From NCBI GenBank assembly GCA_963771505.1, contig CAVYTO010000003.1, positions 1-64,000 of the forward strand: a stretch of DNA of 64,000 nucleotides. Reading direction: 5' to 3'. The first letter of the stretch is position 1; each line of letters begins with the position of its first letter. The position numbers were made by a program, and so were the translations under genes. Under the pieces are notes generated by a model, which was not told where the DNA came from, searched no databases, and saw only the letters and a program-made list of their open reading frames with translations. Shown here in pieces: positions 24,615 through 34,193 of the stretch. The stretch comes from JAJPHW01 sp963771505 (GTDB lineage: Bacteria > Acidobacteriota > Terriglobia > Terriglobales > Acidobacteriaceae).

Positions 24615-25140
24615 AGAACTAGTAGACTCTGCCTATATTTATAGCATCCGTAAAGCTTGGACTTGGTGTTCACAATTGCAAAAACTGTCATTCGAATCTT
24701 CGGCTCCGAGCAGCCCTCGCCCCGAAGGCGTCACCGCGATTGCTTGGCTCTTCCTGGTCAGCGGCGGCTACCTCGGCGCGGTTGGGTTTGTGCTGCTTCT
24801 CTATCCTGGATTTTTATCGTTGGAAGCGATTGTGCGATTGGGCCGTCCGTGGCTCGGCGGACTGGAACTCGGCGGTCGCTTTGTGTTTCTGATCGGCGGG
24901 TGGCTTTGCCTCTTCATCGGCCTCGAACTTCTTACCCTAAAACATTGGGCGCGCTGGGCTGCAACACTGGTTTGCTTATGGGGAGTCTTTCTGCTGATTC
25001 CAATCGTTTCGACGGCCGCAAACGACTTTCGCTTGAACTTGCTGTGGAGCGGCATGGGAATCATCGTCCGCGTGATCGTGGTTTGGTATTTGTGGCAGGA
25101 GTCGGTGCGGGAGGCATTTGATCGGCGCTCTCGGACCTAG
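24604..25140 (+). CDS. Hypothetical integral membrane protein, 178 aa
   Basis: About four hydrophobic segments are seen: VTAIAWLFLVSGGYLGAVGF, FVFLIGGWLCLFIGLELL, WAATLVCLWGVFLLIPIV and SGMGIIVRVIVVWYLW. No family is recognised. The annotated ATG at 24604 overlaps the divergent MoaD-like start. A TTG at 24676 would remove the overlap and start with QKLSFESSAPSSPRPEGV, so the N-terminus is uncertain. Confidence 0.65.
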   Translation: MIRTELVDSAYIYSIRKAWTWCSQLQKLSFESSAPSSPRPEGVTAIAWLFLVSGGYLGAVGFVLLLYPGFLSLEAIVRLGRPWLGGLELGGRFVFLIGGWLCLFIGLELLTLKHWARWAATLVCLWGVFLLIPIVSTAANDFRLNLLWSGMGIIVRVIVVWYLWQESVREAFDRRSRT

Positions 25141-25340
25141 GCCGCAGTAAAGCATCTATAACGGATCGCAACTGGCACGACATTGCCTAGTCTTCGTTCG
25201 CTAAATCCAAATGAAGGGTCATTCGCAAGGCTGAATCAGCGCACCGTAGTTCGCGTCTCCCTGGTAGATAAACTTCCTGCTCTGGACATCAAAGACCATA
25301 TCTGTGGACGCAAAGCTTTGCTGACCACTTTACCTCCGCT
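25141..25340. other. Spacer between a membrane-protein gene and the CocE-like gene
   Basis: These 200 bp lie between convergent genes. No terminator with a clear U-run and no further gene is recognised. Confidence 0.3.
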
Positions 25341-27386
25341 TCACTGGTGGTCCCGCGCCACCGTCTCTTCCCACGTCTTTTGCTTCAGCATCTTTCCATC
25401 TTTTAGCAACTCTCGGGTGTATTTGTAATAGAAATTTGTCTGATCGGTCGTCACCGAAAGATGGCCGCGCCAAGTCAGTGTTCGGTCTTTCAACTCGAAA
25501 ATTGTTTCGGCTTCGCCAAGCGTCGAAGAAATTGCCGGATGCGCATCGTCCGCGCTGTAAGTCATCTTTTCGTAATCGGTTTCTTTCCCCCAAGGAAATA
25601 CGCTGCTCGACTCACCCTTCCAATGTACGGTGGTTTTCTGGCGTGCTTCGTCGCGCTCGACCGTCCATTCTCCCGGCCACGGTATTCCGGTGGACTGAAT
25701 GTCTTTGCGCTCTTCGACCGGCTCGGGCGCGTGGAACGGCGGCGGCACCTCGCCTTGAAGCGGCACCACCGGAAGGGCTAGGCGCGACCCGTATTCTCCG
25801 CCGAGTTGCAGGGACGTAGTCATGTTGTAGGGCGTCGGCAAAATCATGGGCCACAATGCGTTTGAAATCGCCAGGCGAATACGGTGACCTTTCGGAAACA
25901 CCCATGAAGTCAGATGCATTTCGATGTTAAGCGGATAGATTTTACCGGGAACCAAATCTTTAGGTTCCGTCATCGAGTCGCGTTGCGCGCCATTCAAGCC
26001 AGCACCGGTGATCTGCGTGACCGTGCCGTCTGGAGCAACATCGGACAAGCGGGCGAACCAATCAGCCAGCGGAGCGTCGGCGGAAGCCTGCAACACCGCT
26101 CGCGGACGGCCCAGGATTGCAACCTCTTCAGTAAGAGGCGCGGAATCGTACACCAGGCTAAATGCGTCGACCGGACGCGGATCACTAAGCAATTCTCCCC
26201 ACCAGAAACCCGCCTCAACGCCGATCGAGGGAATATATTTCAGTGAATGAGTTGCGGATTCGGACGCGTTTCCGGCTAGCGTGTGGTTCGCCTGTAAGAA
26301 CAAGAATGCGCTGCGCTCCCCCGATGGAGGCCAGAGATCTTCGCGACGCCATTCGCCGGGCACTGAAGCCAGCTTGGGGTCAGGCGGATGCCAGTGCTGC
26401 ATGTAAATCACCAGCCGCGGATCGTTTTCCACGCCTGTATCTTTTCCCTTCAACCAGTGATCCCACCAACGCACCGCCTGATCGCGCCATTCGACTTGAG
26501 GCCCGAATGAAGCGTCGTTTGGGAATGTGTGGTTCCACGGGCCGACGATGGCACGGACTTGTCCGCCCGATTGCATGAGCATGTCGGTGACGTTGTCCCG
26601 ATATCCGTCTTGCAGACCGCCGACCAGGAACGCAGGAATTTTTATTTCGCTGAGCGGACGCACGCGATCGCGCCAGAACGGCCCGTCGCGCTGATGCTTC
26701 AGATAAAGAAGCGACCACGGCGGCGCGTCGAAGCGCGGATCCAGAACCTTTTCGTCCAGCGTGTAATCGGGTGCGCCCGTCCAGCCTTCGGCCATGTCCA
26801 TGTTGAGTTCAAATTCGTCGATGTGGGCCATGCCGTCCATGAAGTGGACGTCGTCGTGAAAAAGCTCGGCAGTGGCATCGGTCGCAAGAATCGCCTTCAG
26901 TTCCGGCGGATGGCGCATGGCCATTTGCAAAGCGTTAAAGCCGCCCCACGAAATCCCGAACATTCCGACGCTGCCGTTTGACCACGGTTGCGTAGCGAGC
27001 CAGTGAATGACCTGCTCGCCGTCGGTTTGTTCGATCTCGGAATATTCGCGCTCGGGCGGCGTGCCTTCGCTCGAGCCGAATCCGCGAATGTCGACGCGAA
27101 CGCTGACGTATCCGCGATGCGCGAAGTAGGCATGCTTGCCGTAGTCTTCCGCGGCGGTGTCGTCGTCTTTACGGTACGGAAGATATTCGAGCAATGCGGG
27201 AAACTTTTCCGCCGGCTTGGCGCCGTCGGGCATGTAGAGCGTGGCGGCGAGGCGGACGCCGTCGGGCATCCTGATCCACGCCGTCTCCATGCGCACGCCG
27301 TATGCGGGCGGCGACGGGGGCTCAATCGCGAATGCGAAAAGACTAAGGCACGCGATGGCGAGCACGATCTTGGCTAGGCCTGACAT
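25341..27386 (-). CDS. CocE/NonD family hydrolase (peptidase S15-like), exported
   Basis: A 681-residue protein. The start at 27386 is preferred because SGLAKIVLAIACLSLFAFA then forms a signal peptide; the frame is open to 27464. An alpha/beta-hydrolase core follows: RMPDGVRLAATLYMPDG, YVSVRVDIRGFGSSEG (oxyanion region) and nucleophile motif FGISWGGFNALQMA with Ser146. The C-terminal jelly-roll domain typical of X-Pro dipeptidyl-peptidase/cocaine esterase proteins includes HRIRLAISNALWPMILPTPY. Expected to cleave acyl-peptide or ester bonds outside the cytoplasm; the natural substrate is unknown. Divergent from the SRPBCC gene. Confidence 0.9.
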   Translation of the reverse strand: MSGLAKIVLAIACLSLFAFAIEPPSPPAYGVRMETAWIRMPDGVRLAATLYMPDGAKPAEKFPALLEYLPYRKDDDTAAEDYGKHAYFAHRGYVSVRVDIRGFGSSEGTPPEREYSEIEQTDGEQVIHWLATQPWSNGSVGMFGISWGGFNALQMAMRHPPELKAILATDATAELFHDDVHFMDGMAHIDEFELNMDMAEGWTGAPDYTLDEKVLDPRFDAPPWSLLYLKHQRDGPFWRDRVRPLSEIKIPAFLVGGLQDGYRDNVTDMLMQSGGQVRAIVGPWNHTFPNDASFGPQVEWRDQAVRWWDHWLKGKDTGVENDPRLVIYMQHWHPPDPKLASVPGEWRREDLWPPSGERSAFLFLQANHTLAGNASESATHSLKYIPSIGVEAGFWWGELLSDPRPVDAFSLVYDSAPLTEEVAILGRPRAVLQASADAPLADWFARLSDVAPDGTVTQITGAGLNGAQRDSMTEPKDLVPGKIYPLNIEMHLTSWVFPKGHRIRLAISNALWPMILPTPYNMTTSLQLGGEYGSRLALPVVPLQGEVPPPFHAPEPVEERKDIQSTGIPWPGEWTVERDEARQKTTVHWKGESSSVFPWGKETDYEKMTYSADDAHPAISSTLGEAETIFELKDRTLTWRGHLSVTTDQTNFYYKYTRELLKDGKMLKQKTWEETVARDHQ

Positions 27387-27462
27387 ATTAGCGGCACCGT
27401 TCGCGCCAATAAACTTTCCGCACAAATTGTATGCCTGATCGCATCCAAGCGAGTGGCCGCGC

Positions 27463-27957
27463 ATGAATCATCTTCAATTTGAGCAGTGGGTCGGATTTCC
27501 GCTAGAGCAGGTCTTTCTGTTTTTTGCCAATCCGCAAAATCTGCCGCGCATCACGCCTCCGCAGTCGCACATGAGACTCGATGACATAAAGCTTGTTTCA
27601 GGCGCTGGCGTCGCGCCGCCTCTGGCCGGGGCCGGGACAGAAATTGTCACCAGCTTTCGGCCGGTTCCTTATCTCCCCTTTCGCGCCCAGTGGATTGCGC
27701 TGATCGTCGAATTCGAATTGAACCGCTATTTTTCCGACATACAAAAGAAAGGCCCATTTCGCGAGTGGCGTCATCGGCACGATTTCTTACCGGGAGAACG
27801 CAGCGGAAGCAGTGGAACGATTGTACGGGATACGATTGATTACGACGTCGGATTTGGATTTGCCGGGCGGATCGCCAACCAGCTATTCGTGCGGCGAACG
27901 TTCGACGCGATGTTTGCCCACCGGCAAAGCGTTCTTGAAATGCTTCTGGGTTCCTAG
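27463..27957 (+). CDS. SRPBCC (START-like) family protein
   Basis: A 164-residue cytoplasmic protein of the polyketide-cyclase/START-like fold. The N-terminus QFEQWVGFPLEQVFLFFANP-QNLPRITPP is the typical helix-grip entry, and GFGFAGRIANQLFVRRTFDAMFAHR is the long C-terminal helix that lines the ligand pocket. It resembles the YfcH/ligand-binding SRPBCC proteins. The ligand is unknown. Its TAG stop overlaps the stop of the convergent YbjQ gene. Confidence 0.85.
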   Translation: MNHLQFEQWVGFPLEQVFLFFANPQNLPRITPPQSHMRLDDIKLVSGAGVAPPLAGAGTEIVTSFRPVPYLPFRAQWIALIVEFELNRYFSDIQKKGPFREWRHRHDFLPGERSGSSGTIVRDTIDYDVGFGFAGRIANQLFVRRTFDAMFAHRQSVLEMLLGS

Positions 27958-28319
27958 CGCGACGGCTCGACAAATACTGCTGTGCCGTAAGCGAGAACTT
28001 CGGTCACTCCCTGCATAATTTCCGTGGCGTCGTAACGCGCGCCGACCACGGCGTTGCCGCCCAGTTCGGCGGCGTGTTGCAGCATCAGGTCAAATGCCTC
28101 GGAGCGCGTCTTCTCGCACAGATTGGTGAGCAACGTGATGTTGCCACCGAGAATGGTTTGCAGCCCGGCGCCGATCGTGCCGAAAATTGACCGCGATCGC
28201 ACGACGATTCCACGCACCACGCCCAATGTGCGCGTGACTTTGAATCCGTCAAGTTCAAACTGCGTGGTCACCATATTGTGCGCGACCATTCGTCCCGGCA
28301 TGCTTTGCGTCATTCCCAT
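27954..28319 (-). CDS. YbjQ family (heavy-metal-binding-like, UPF0145) protein
   Basis: A 121-residue protein with the family signature: GVVRGIVVRSRSIFGTIGAG and ILGGNITLLTNLCEKTRSEA, then AAELGGNAVVGARYDATEI and VLAYGTAVFVE. Members form pentameric rings; the biochemical role is not established despite the metal-binding label. The family core usually begins near MVTTQFELDG, so ATGs near 28319 and 28274 are both possible starts. Confidence 0.88.
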   Translation of the reverse strand: MGMTQSMPGRMVAHNMVTTQFELDGFKVTRTLGVVRGIVVRSRSIFGTIGAGLQTILGGNITLLTNLCEKTRSEAFDLMLQHAAELGGNAVVGARYDATEIMQGVTEVLAYGTAVFVEPSR

Positions 28320-28426
28320 CTGCAGTGATCCTCTCCGCTTCGTTGTCTGCTACGGGGATAAGCTATTCCAAATCGCGGCGAATCTCAAATTGTTTGCTAG
28401 ATATGAATGTCGGGAGGGGCCGTGGC

Positions 28427-28475
28427 GTCATCCCGAGCGTAGCCGTTTTTCAGGCGAAGCGCGGGATCTCCCGCT
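28427..28475. repeat. Dispersed intergenic repeat, type A (copy 2)
   Basis: It begins gtcatcccgagcgtagccg and continues tttttcaggcg...gggatct, matching the copy at 22-69. It lies 80 bp upstream of alaS. Confidence 0.6.
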
Positions 28476-28555
28476 CAATCGCCCCTGCGCGAAAGCCAAA
28501 CCAGCTCTAATCGCTGACCAACGCAGCCGTCCGCATCGTTTAGAATTGAAAATCC

Positions 28556-31507
28556 ATGCCAACTGGCTCAGAAATTCGCAGAAAGTTCCTGGATTTTTTC
28601 GTCGCCAAGGGACATAAGGAAGTCCACTCGTCGTCGCTCGTCCCAGCCAACGACCCCACCCTGCTGTTCACCAATGCGGGGATGAACCAGTTCAAAGACG
28701 TTTTTCTGGGCCTCGAAAAGCGCGCCTACAACAAAGCGACGACCTCGCAGAAGTGCGTGCGCGCGGGCGGCAAGCATAACGACCTTGAAAATGTCGGATT
28801 CACCAATCGTCACCACACGTTTTTTGAGATGCTCGGCAATTTTTCTTTTGGCGATTATTTCAAGAAAGATGCGATCGCCTATGCATGGGAGCTGATCACT
28901 TCTCCCGCGTGGTTTGGGATTGATAAAAGCAAGCTGTATGTGACCGTGTTTAACGGCGAAGGCGGATTGCAGCGCGACGCTGAGGCCTATGACCTATGGG
29001 CCGCCCAGGGCGTTCCGAAAGAACGCATTTTTGAAATGGGCGCGAAAGATAATTTCTGGCAGATGGGCGACACCGGCCCCTGCGGCCCGTGCAGCGAGAT
29101 TCATTACGACATGGGCGTGAAGGCGAGCGACTCCGGTCACACGGATTGCGCTTTCCCCTGCGATTGCGGACGCTACGTCGAGATATGGAATCTCGTGTTC
29201 ATGCAGTTTGATCGTGATGCCAGCGGCAAACTGAATCCCCTGCCGAAGCCGTCGATTGATACGGGCATGGGTCTCGAGCGCGTCACGGCGGTTCTGCAGG
29301 ACGTGATTTCGAATTACGACACGGATTTGTTTACGCCGCTGATCAAGAAGGCGGCGGAGTTAACGGGGGCCTTGGATCCAAATAGTGACGGCAAAGCCTC
29401 CCTTAGAATCATCGCTGACCACTCCCGCGCGGCAGCGTTTCTTATTTCAGATGGCGTACTTCCATCCAATGAGGGACGGGGATACGTTCTCCGCAAGATC
29501 ATGCGTCGAGCAATTCGCCACGGACATTTGCTAAATCAGAAGGAGCCTTTTTTTTACCTCATGGTGGATTCCGTTCGCGACTTAATGAAGGATGCTTATC
29601 CCGAGTTGGTCGACACTGCGCAGCGCATCTCTCAGGTCGTTTTGCAGGAGGAAAAGCAATTTAGCAGAACGGTAGAGATCGGATCTGAGAAATTGGAGCA
29701 AATTTTATCTGAGGCTCAATCGAGTGCAAAATCGGAGAGCCTGTCAGCGTACCTGAGAGCGAATCCGGCATTGGATGAGCGTTTTACGTCGAAGCTCTTT
29801 GACGATATATTGCGATTCGATCTCGACCCTCGAAGAAAGCCCGCTGGCACCGGTGTCGGCACAATCCTGCGTAGCCAAGAAGATTTAGACGGATACGAGT
29901 TTCTTCAGCGTAATTATCGTCCAGAGCTTTCTGGGTCGAAGGCGTTTAATCTTTACGAAACCTACGGTCTTCCCCTCGACTTCATCGAAGATGCAGCCCG
30001 CGACCGTGGTGTGACATTTAAAGAGGCCGAGTTCGACACCGCGATGGAGAACGAAAGATCCCGCGCCCGCGCTTCCTGGAAAGGCGCGGCCAAGCAGACC
30101 GCCAACCCCGCCTACCAGCAGCTTCCGAAGTCGGAGTTCGAAGGTTACCGCCAGACGCGTTCCGAAAATTGCGAAGTGTTGGCCATTATCAAGAATGGAC
30201 AAGGCGCACAGGAACTTCATCCCGGCGACGAGGGCGAAGTCATTCTCGATCACACACCGTTTTATGCCGAGTCAGGCGGACAAGTTGGCGACCGCGGATG
30301 GTTTTACAGCGACGATCACAACACGATCATCGCCGAAGTGAAGGGCTGCTACGCGCCAATTCAGGGAGTGCGGGCGCATCAGGTGATGGTGAAATCCCCA
30401 CCCTCCGCACAGAACGCGGAAGGATGGGGCACCCTCCGTGTCGGCCAAAAAGTCGACGCCGTTGTCGACACCGGCATTCGCGAGGCCACCATGCGCAATC
30501 ACACGGCAACGCATCTGCTTCAAGCCGGATTGCGCGAAGTGTTGGGCAAGCACGTGAAGCAGGCGGGATCGCTGGTTGCGCCCAAACATTTGCGGTTCGA
30601 TTTTTCGCACTTCACCGGAGTGGAAGATGAAGAACTGCAGGACGTAGAAGACCTCATCAATAAAGAAGTGCTGCGCAACGCGAAGGTCGAAGTCATCCCC
30701 GACGTGCCGATCGACGTGGCCATCAACGAATACAAAGCCATGGCGCTGTTCGGAGAAAAGTACGGTGACCGCGTGCGCGTCATCAAGATTGGCGACTTCT
30801 CGACCGAGCTTTGCGGAGGCACGCACACCGGGGCGACCGGAGAAATCGGACTGATCAAGATACTGAAAGAAGGAAGCGTTTCGTCGGGAGTGCGGCGCAT
30901 CGAGGCGGTCACTGGCGAGGGTTCGCTCGCGCATTTCAGAAAAGACCATGAGCTGGAGCATGTAGTGGCGAGCTTCATGGGCCCAACCTCTTCGCACAAA
31001 ACACGAAAGGATGGGGCGGCCTCAAACGAAGAAGAAGCGATGTCGCCGGCCGAGGTGCTGAAAGCGGAACTGGAAAAGAAAGACGCCGAAATCAAAAGGC
31101 TCACCCGCGATCTCGATCAGGCGCGAATGAAATCGGCGTCATCCTCAACCGCCAACGTGGCGGAGAAAATCAAAGAAGTGCGCGGCGTCAAGGTGCTGGC
31201 TCACCGCGCCGACAATCTTGAACGGCAACAGCTCCGCACGCTGATCGACCAGCTCCGCGACAAAATCGGTTCCGGCGTGGTCGTCGTCGGCTCGGCGACG
31301 GACGGCAACGTGTCGTTAATTGTAGGCGTCACGAAAGACCTGACATCGCGAATTCAAGCAGGAAAAGTGATCGGGCCCATCGCGCAGAAAGTCGGAGGCA
31401 AGGGCGGCGGGCGTCCTGACCTAGCCGAAGCTGGAGGGAAAGATCCGGCCGCCCTGGATGCCGCGCTCGACGAGGCTTACGGATTGGTGGACGGCCTGCT
31501 CGCGTGA
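28556..31507 (+). CDS. alaS: Alanyl-tRNA synthetase with a lineage-specific insertion
   Basis: A 983-residue protein, about 100 longer than the usual AlaRS. Class II core at the N-terminus: RKFLDFFVAKGHKEVHSSS, LFTNAGMNQFKDVFLG and GDTGPCGPCSEIHYDMG. The editing domain has HTATHLLQAGLREVLG and CGGTHTGATGEIG. The C-terminal region has a predicted coiled coil (about 840-870) and the oligomerisation domain with VGGKGGGRPDLAEAGG. An insertion of roughly 55-60 residues lies at about 381-461 (EAQSSAKSESLSAYLRANPA ... RPELSGS), between the TL-helix and the AFNLYETYG motif. DNA in 29340-29990 reads as lower in GC than either flank. It charges tRNA-Ala and clears mischarged Ser/Gly. Confidence 0.95.
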   Translation: MPTGSEIRRKFLDFFVAKGHKEVHSSSLVPANDPTLLFTNAGMNQFKDVFLGLEKRAYNKATTSQKCVRAGGKHNDLENVGFTNRHHTFFEMLGNFSFGDYFKKDAIAYAWELITSPAWFGIDKSKLYVTVFNGEGGLQRDAEAYDLWAAQGVPKERIFEMGAKDNFWQMGDTGPCGPCSEIHYDMGVKASDSGHTDCAFPCDCGRYVEIWNLVFMQFDRDASGKLNPLPKPSIDTGMGLERVTAVLQDVISNYDTDLFTPLIKKAAELTGALDPNSDGKASLRIIADHSRAAAFLISDGVLPSNEGRGYVLRKIMRRAIRHGHLLNQKEPFFYLMVDSVRDLMKDAYPELVDTAQRISQVVLQEEKQFSRTVEIGSEKLEQILSEAQSSAKSESLSAYLRANPALDERFTSKLFDDILRFDLDPRRKPAGTGVGTILRSQEDLDGYEFLQRNYRPELSGSKAFNLYETYGLPLDFIEDAARDRGVTFKEAEFDTAMENERSRARASWKGAAKQTANPAYQQLPKSEFEGYRQTRSENCEVLAIIKNGQGAQELHPGDEGEVILDHTPFYAESGGQVGDRGWFYSDDHNTIIAEVKGCYAPIQGVRAHQVMVKSPPSAQNAEGWGTLRVGQKVDAVVDTGIREATMRNHTATHLLQAGLREVLGKHVKQAGSLVAPKHLRFDFSHFTGVEDEELQDVEDLINKEVLRNAKVEVIPDVPIDVAINEYKAMALFGEKYGDRVRVIKIGDFSTELCGGTHTGATGEIGLIKILKEGSVSSGVRRIEAVTGEGSLAHFRKDHELEHVVASFMGPTSSHKTRKDGAASNEEEAMSPAEVLKAELEKKDAEIKRLTRDLDQARMKSASSSTANVAEKIKEVRGVKVLAHRADNLERQQLRTLIDQLRDKIGSGVVVVGSATDGNVSLIVGVTKDLTSRIQAGKVIGPIAQKVGGKGGGRPDLAEAGGKDPAALDAALDEAYGLVDGLLA

Positions 31508-31713
31508 CAAGCCGCCCTTCGGGCACGTGATCTGGATTTCTATCCGACCCGGCACTAACGTGCCGGGCTAACGAATTTCGCCCCCGCGGAACTCGGCCAC
31601 GCTAAAACCATTTGGTGAGACGATCACTGGACTCCTGCATCCCGTAGGTGTATACGTAGGGGACTTGATGATGGCTTGGCACAAACCGTTGCCGGGTTAT
31701 CTTTGGAGGCTCT
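31508..31713. terminator. Spacer with a strong hairpin downstream of alaS
   Basis: At 31548-31567 cccggcac-taac-gtgccggg makes a perfect 8-bp stem with a 4-base loop, but no U-run follows (gctaacgaattt). It may be a dispersed palindrome, or a terminator of a rho-dependent type. No gene is seen. Confidence 0.4.
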
Positions 31714-32106
31714 ATGCCGAATCCCTCTCCCGGTAGCGCCAGCGCAGAGGAGCGCGTCCGTTGCATCGAGCATCGTGGCAAGTCCATTCTGCTGGTGGAT
31801 TTGACGAACCGCCAATCGCCCGAAATCATTACTCTGCTCGCCGAAGTGCAGGACCAGATCGCGCAGAAGCCGGAAAAGTCGGTGCTGGTGCTGGCAGACT
31901 TCACCGGCGCACAGGTGGACCGCACGGTTTCAACCCGCATTAAAGAAGTTCTGGTGTTTGATAAGCCGTTCGTGAAGAAATCGGCTTGGGTGGGGACCGA
32001 CACTCTGCCCAAGGTGTTCTACGAAAACTTCAAGACATTTTCACAGCGCGACCTGCCTGTGTTTGCTAATCGAAATGAAGCGATGGATTGGTTAATTCAA
32101 GACTAG
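31714..32106 (+). CDS. STAS/SpoIIAA-like hypothetical protein
   Basis: A 130-residue cytoplasmic protein with alternating strands and helices: RCIEHRGKSILLVDLT, then LLAEVQDQIAQ, VLVLADFTGAQVDRTVSTRIKE (shortened), FVKKSAWVGTD and DLPVFANRNEAMDWLI. The pattern matches small SpoIIAA/STAS-like proteins common in soil bacteria. No phosphorylatable Ser motif (DSSG) is seen, so an anti-anti-sigma role cannot be claimed. It is convergent with pheT, 9 bp apart. Confidence 0.7.
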   Translation: MPNPSPGSASAEERVRCIEHRGKSILLVDLTNRQSPEIITLLAEVQDQIAQKPEKSVLVLADFTGAQVDRTVSTRIKEVLVFDKPFVKKSAWVGTDTLPKVFYENFKTFSQRDLPVFANRNEAMDWLIQD

Positions 32107-32115
32107 CGGCCATGC

Positions 32116-34152
32116 TTAGGCGCGCTGCGTTCCGCCCAGTCCTTCGAGAGCTTTCGCGATCTTCGCCGACCACTCCGCGACTTCTTCTTCCCTCAGCGTT
32201 CGGTGATTCGATTGGAACTGAGCCCGCAGTAGCAAAGAGTGTTTGCCAGCCGGGACCGACCCTCCCCGAAAAATTTCGACGGGCACAAATTGCCGGAGTT
32301 CGCCGATTCCCAGTTCCGCAATGGATTTTGAGATGTGATTGAAGTGGACATCGTCAGCCAAGATAAACGAGAAATCGCGCTCTACTGCCGGATACGGCGA
32401 CAACGGCTGATAGCGTGGCTGGCGTAAATTGTGCCGATAGAGTTTGTCGAGATAAAGCTCTGCCACAAACACGTCACGCTTCAGTTTTCGCGCTGCCGCT
32501 ATGTCAGGATGAATCTGCCCAAACTCGGCCACGACCTCGCCGTCGAGCAGCGCTTTCGCCGAGCGTCCGGGATGATAATGCCCCGCCGCCCCAAGTTCAT
32601 ACACCAGCGTTTTGTGTTCAAACCGCTCCAGCAATGCCTCGGCATCGCCCTTCACATCGAAGAACGAGAGAGGACGCGAAGGTTGATGCGCAGACGCGAG
32701 ATCTGCAGCGCCTGTGGCACCCAAGCAAATCCGCTTGAGCTGCTCTGCGGTCGTGCCTGCCTGCTGAAAAACATTGCCCGACTCGAAAAGACGCACGTCG
32801 TCGCTGCCACGGTTCAGGTTGTAGGCGAGCATATTGAGCATGCCCGGCACCATTGAGGTGCGCATCGCAGAGGCTTCAGCACTGAGCGGATTTTCCAACT
32901 CCAGAATCGGCATCGAGGAAAATCTCTTGGCGTCGGCGTCCGAAATGAATGTCAGCGAGATCGCTTCGTCGTAACCCAGCGCCAGGCAGATCCCACGTAA
33001 GATTTCATCGCGGCCCGCTTCCGGCAAATCGATCACAGCTCCGGTGTAGGCAGGCAGTGTGTTTGCGAACTTATCATATCCGTGCAACCGGGCGATTTCT
33101 TCGATCAAGTCGATTTCGCGCTCAACATCGAGCCGCCATGTGGGGATGGAGACGGTGAACTCAGTGTCGTCTCCGGGCTCGGCAAGCAGATCGAAGCCAA
33201 GGCGTTTGAGTACGCGGACGATGGCGTTAACGCCGATCTTTTCGCCGAGAATGCGATGGACTTCGGAAACTCGTAAAGCAACTGGGGCAAGGTCGATTTT
33301 TCTGCCGACGACGTCGAGCAGACCGCCATCGAGCGAACCGCCCGCGGCATCAAGCACGCGCCGAGTGACGAGGCGGCATGCAGTTGCGGTGGCGCCGTAG
33401 TCTGCGCCGCGCTCGAAGCGATGCGAGGCATCGGTATGCATCCCCAGGCGCTTTGAAGCCTTGCGCACGGATGCAGGATCGAACCATGCGGACTCGATGA
33501 GAACGTTTTTCGTTCGATCGGTGATCATGGTGTCGAGGCCGCCCATAATTCCGGCGAGTGCCACGGGTTTCTTTGCGTCGGCAATGATGAGGTCTTCGGT
33601 CGAGAGCTTGCGGTCGACTCCGTCGAGCGTCTTGAGGGTTTCGCCCTTCGTGGCGCGGCGCACGATGAGCTTGCCGCCTTCAAGTTGGTCGAGATCGAAT
33701 GCGTGCGTGGGATGTCCCATTTCCCAAAGCGTGTAATTGGACGCGTCGGCAACGTTATTCACCGCCCGCTGGTCGACTGCGGAGAGCCGCTTGGTTATGG
33801 CCTCGGGCGACGCTTTGATGCTCACACCACGAATCACCTGCGCTGTGTATCGGCCGCAGCCCACGGCATCTTGAATCTCGATGGGGAAGGCCGATCCGGA
33901 AGAGCTTGCCAGCAGATGGGCATCGAGCGGCTTGAGCGGGAGATCATACAAGGCAGACGCCTCCCGCGCGACGCCGTAATGATTCATGGCATCGGGACGG
34001 TTGGTGGTGATTTCCATCTCGAAAACAGCGGCATCGCCTTCGCCATGAACCGCTTCGATAGCGATTCCGGCAAGGGTCAGATCGTCGGCGAGCCTGCGGT
34101 TGTCGACCGTGAGGACGACGAACTCGCGCAGCCATGATGGAGAAATTTTCAT
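32116..34152 (-). CDS. pheT: Phenylalanyl-tRNA synthetase beta subunit (lacking the EMAP-like domain)
   Basis: A 678-residue protein with B1-core FEMEITTNRPDAMNHYGVAR, B3/B4 editing region (HAFDLDQLEGGKLIVRRA), B5 domain (HRILGEKIGVNAIVRVLKRLG) and the C-terminal FDX-ACB anticodon domain (YPAVERDFSFILADDVHFNH). Usual bacterial PheT is near 790-800 residues. Here the chain passes straight from WLREFV...AIEAVHGEGD into FEMEITTNRPD, so the EMAP-II-like tRNA-binding domain (about 100 residues) is absent. It forms the alpha2-beta2 enzyme with PheS encoded upstream. Confidence 0.95.
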   Translation of the reverse strand: MKISPSWLREFVVLTVDNRRLADDLTLAGIAIEAVHGEGDAAVFEMEITTNRPDAMNHYGVAREASALYDLPLKPLDAHLLASSSGSAFPIEIQDAVGCGRYTAQVIRGVSIKASPEAITKRLSAVDQRAVNNVADASNYTLWEMGHPTHAFDLDQLEGGKLIVRRATKGETLKTLDGVDRKLSTEDLIIADAKKPVALAGIMGGLDTMITDRTKNVLIESAWFDPASVRKASKRLGMHTDASHRFERGADYGATATACRLVTRRVLDAAGGSLDGGLLDVVGRKIDLAPVALRVSEVHRILGEKIGVNAIVRVLKRLGFDLLAEPGDDTEFTVSIPTWRLDVEREIDLIEEIARLHGYDKFANTLPAYTGAVIDLPEAGRDEILRGICLALGYDEAISLTFISDADAKRFSSMPILELENPLSAEASAMRTSMVPGMLNMLAYNLNRGSDDVRLFESGNVFQQAGTTAEQLKRICLGATGAADLASAHQPSRPLSFFDVKGDAEALLERFEHKTLVYELGAAGHYHPGRSAKALLDGEVVAEFGQIHPDIAAARKLKRDVFVAELYLDKLYRHNLRQPRYQPLSPYPAVERDFSFILADDVHFNHISKSIAELGIGELRQFVPVEIFRGGSVPAGKHSLLLRAQFQSNHRTLREEEVAEWSAKIAKALEGLGGTQRA

Positions 34153-34193
34153 TTCAATTTAAATCTCTTCTGTTAACGGCGACCTTACATTTT

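Noticed and set aside
30272..30997. 241-codon minus-strand frame inside alaS
   Set aside because: Shadow of the AlaRS editing domain; no motif or start signal.
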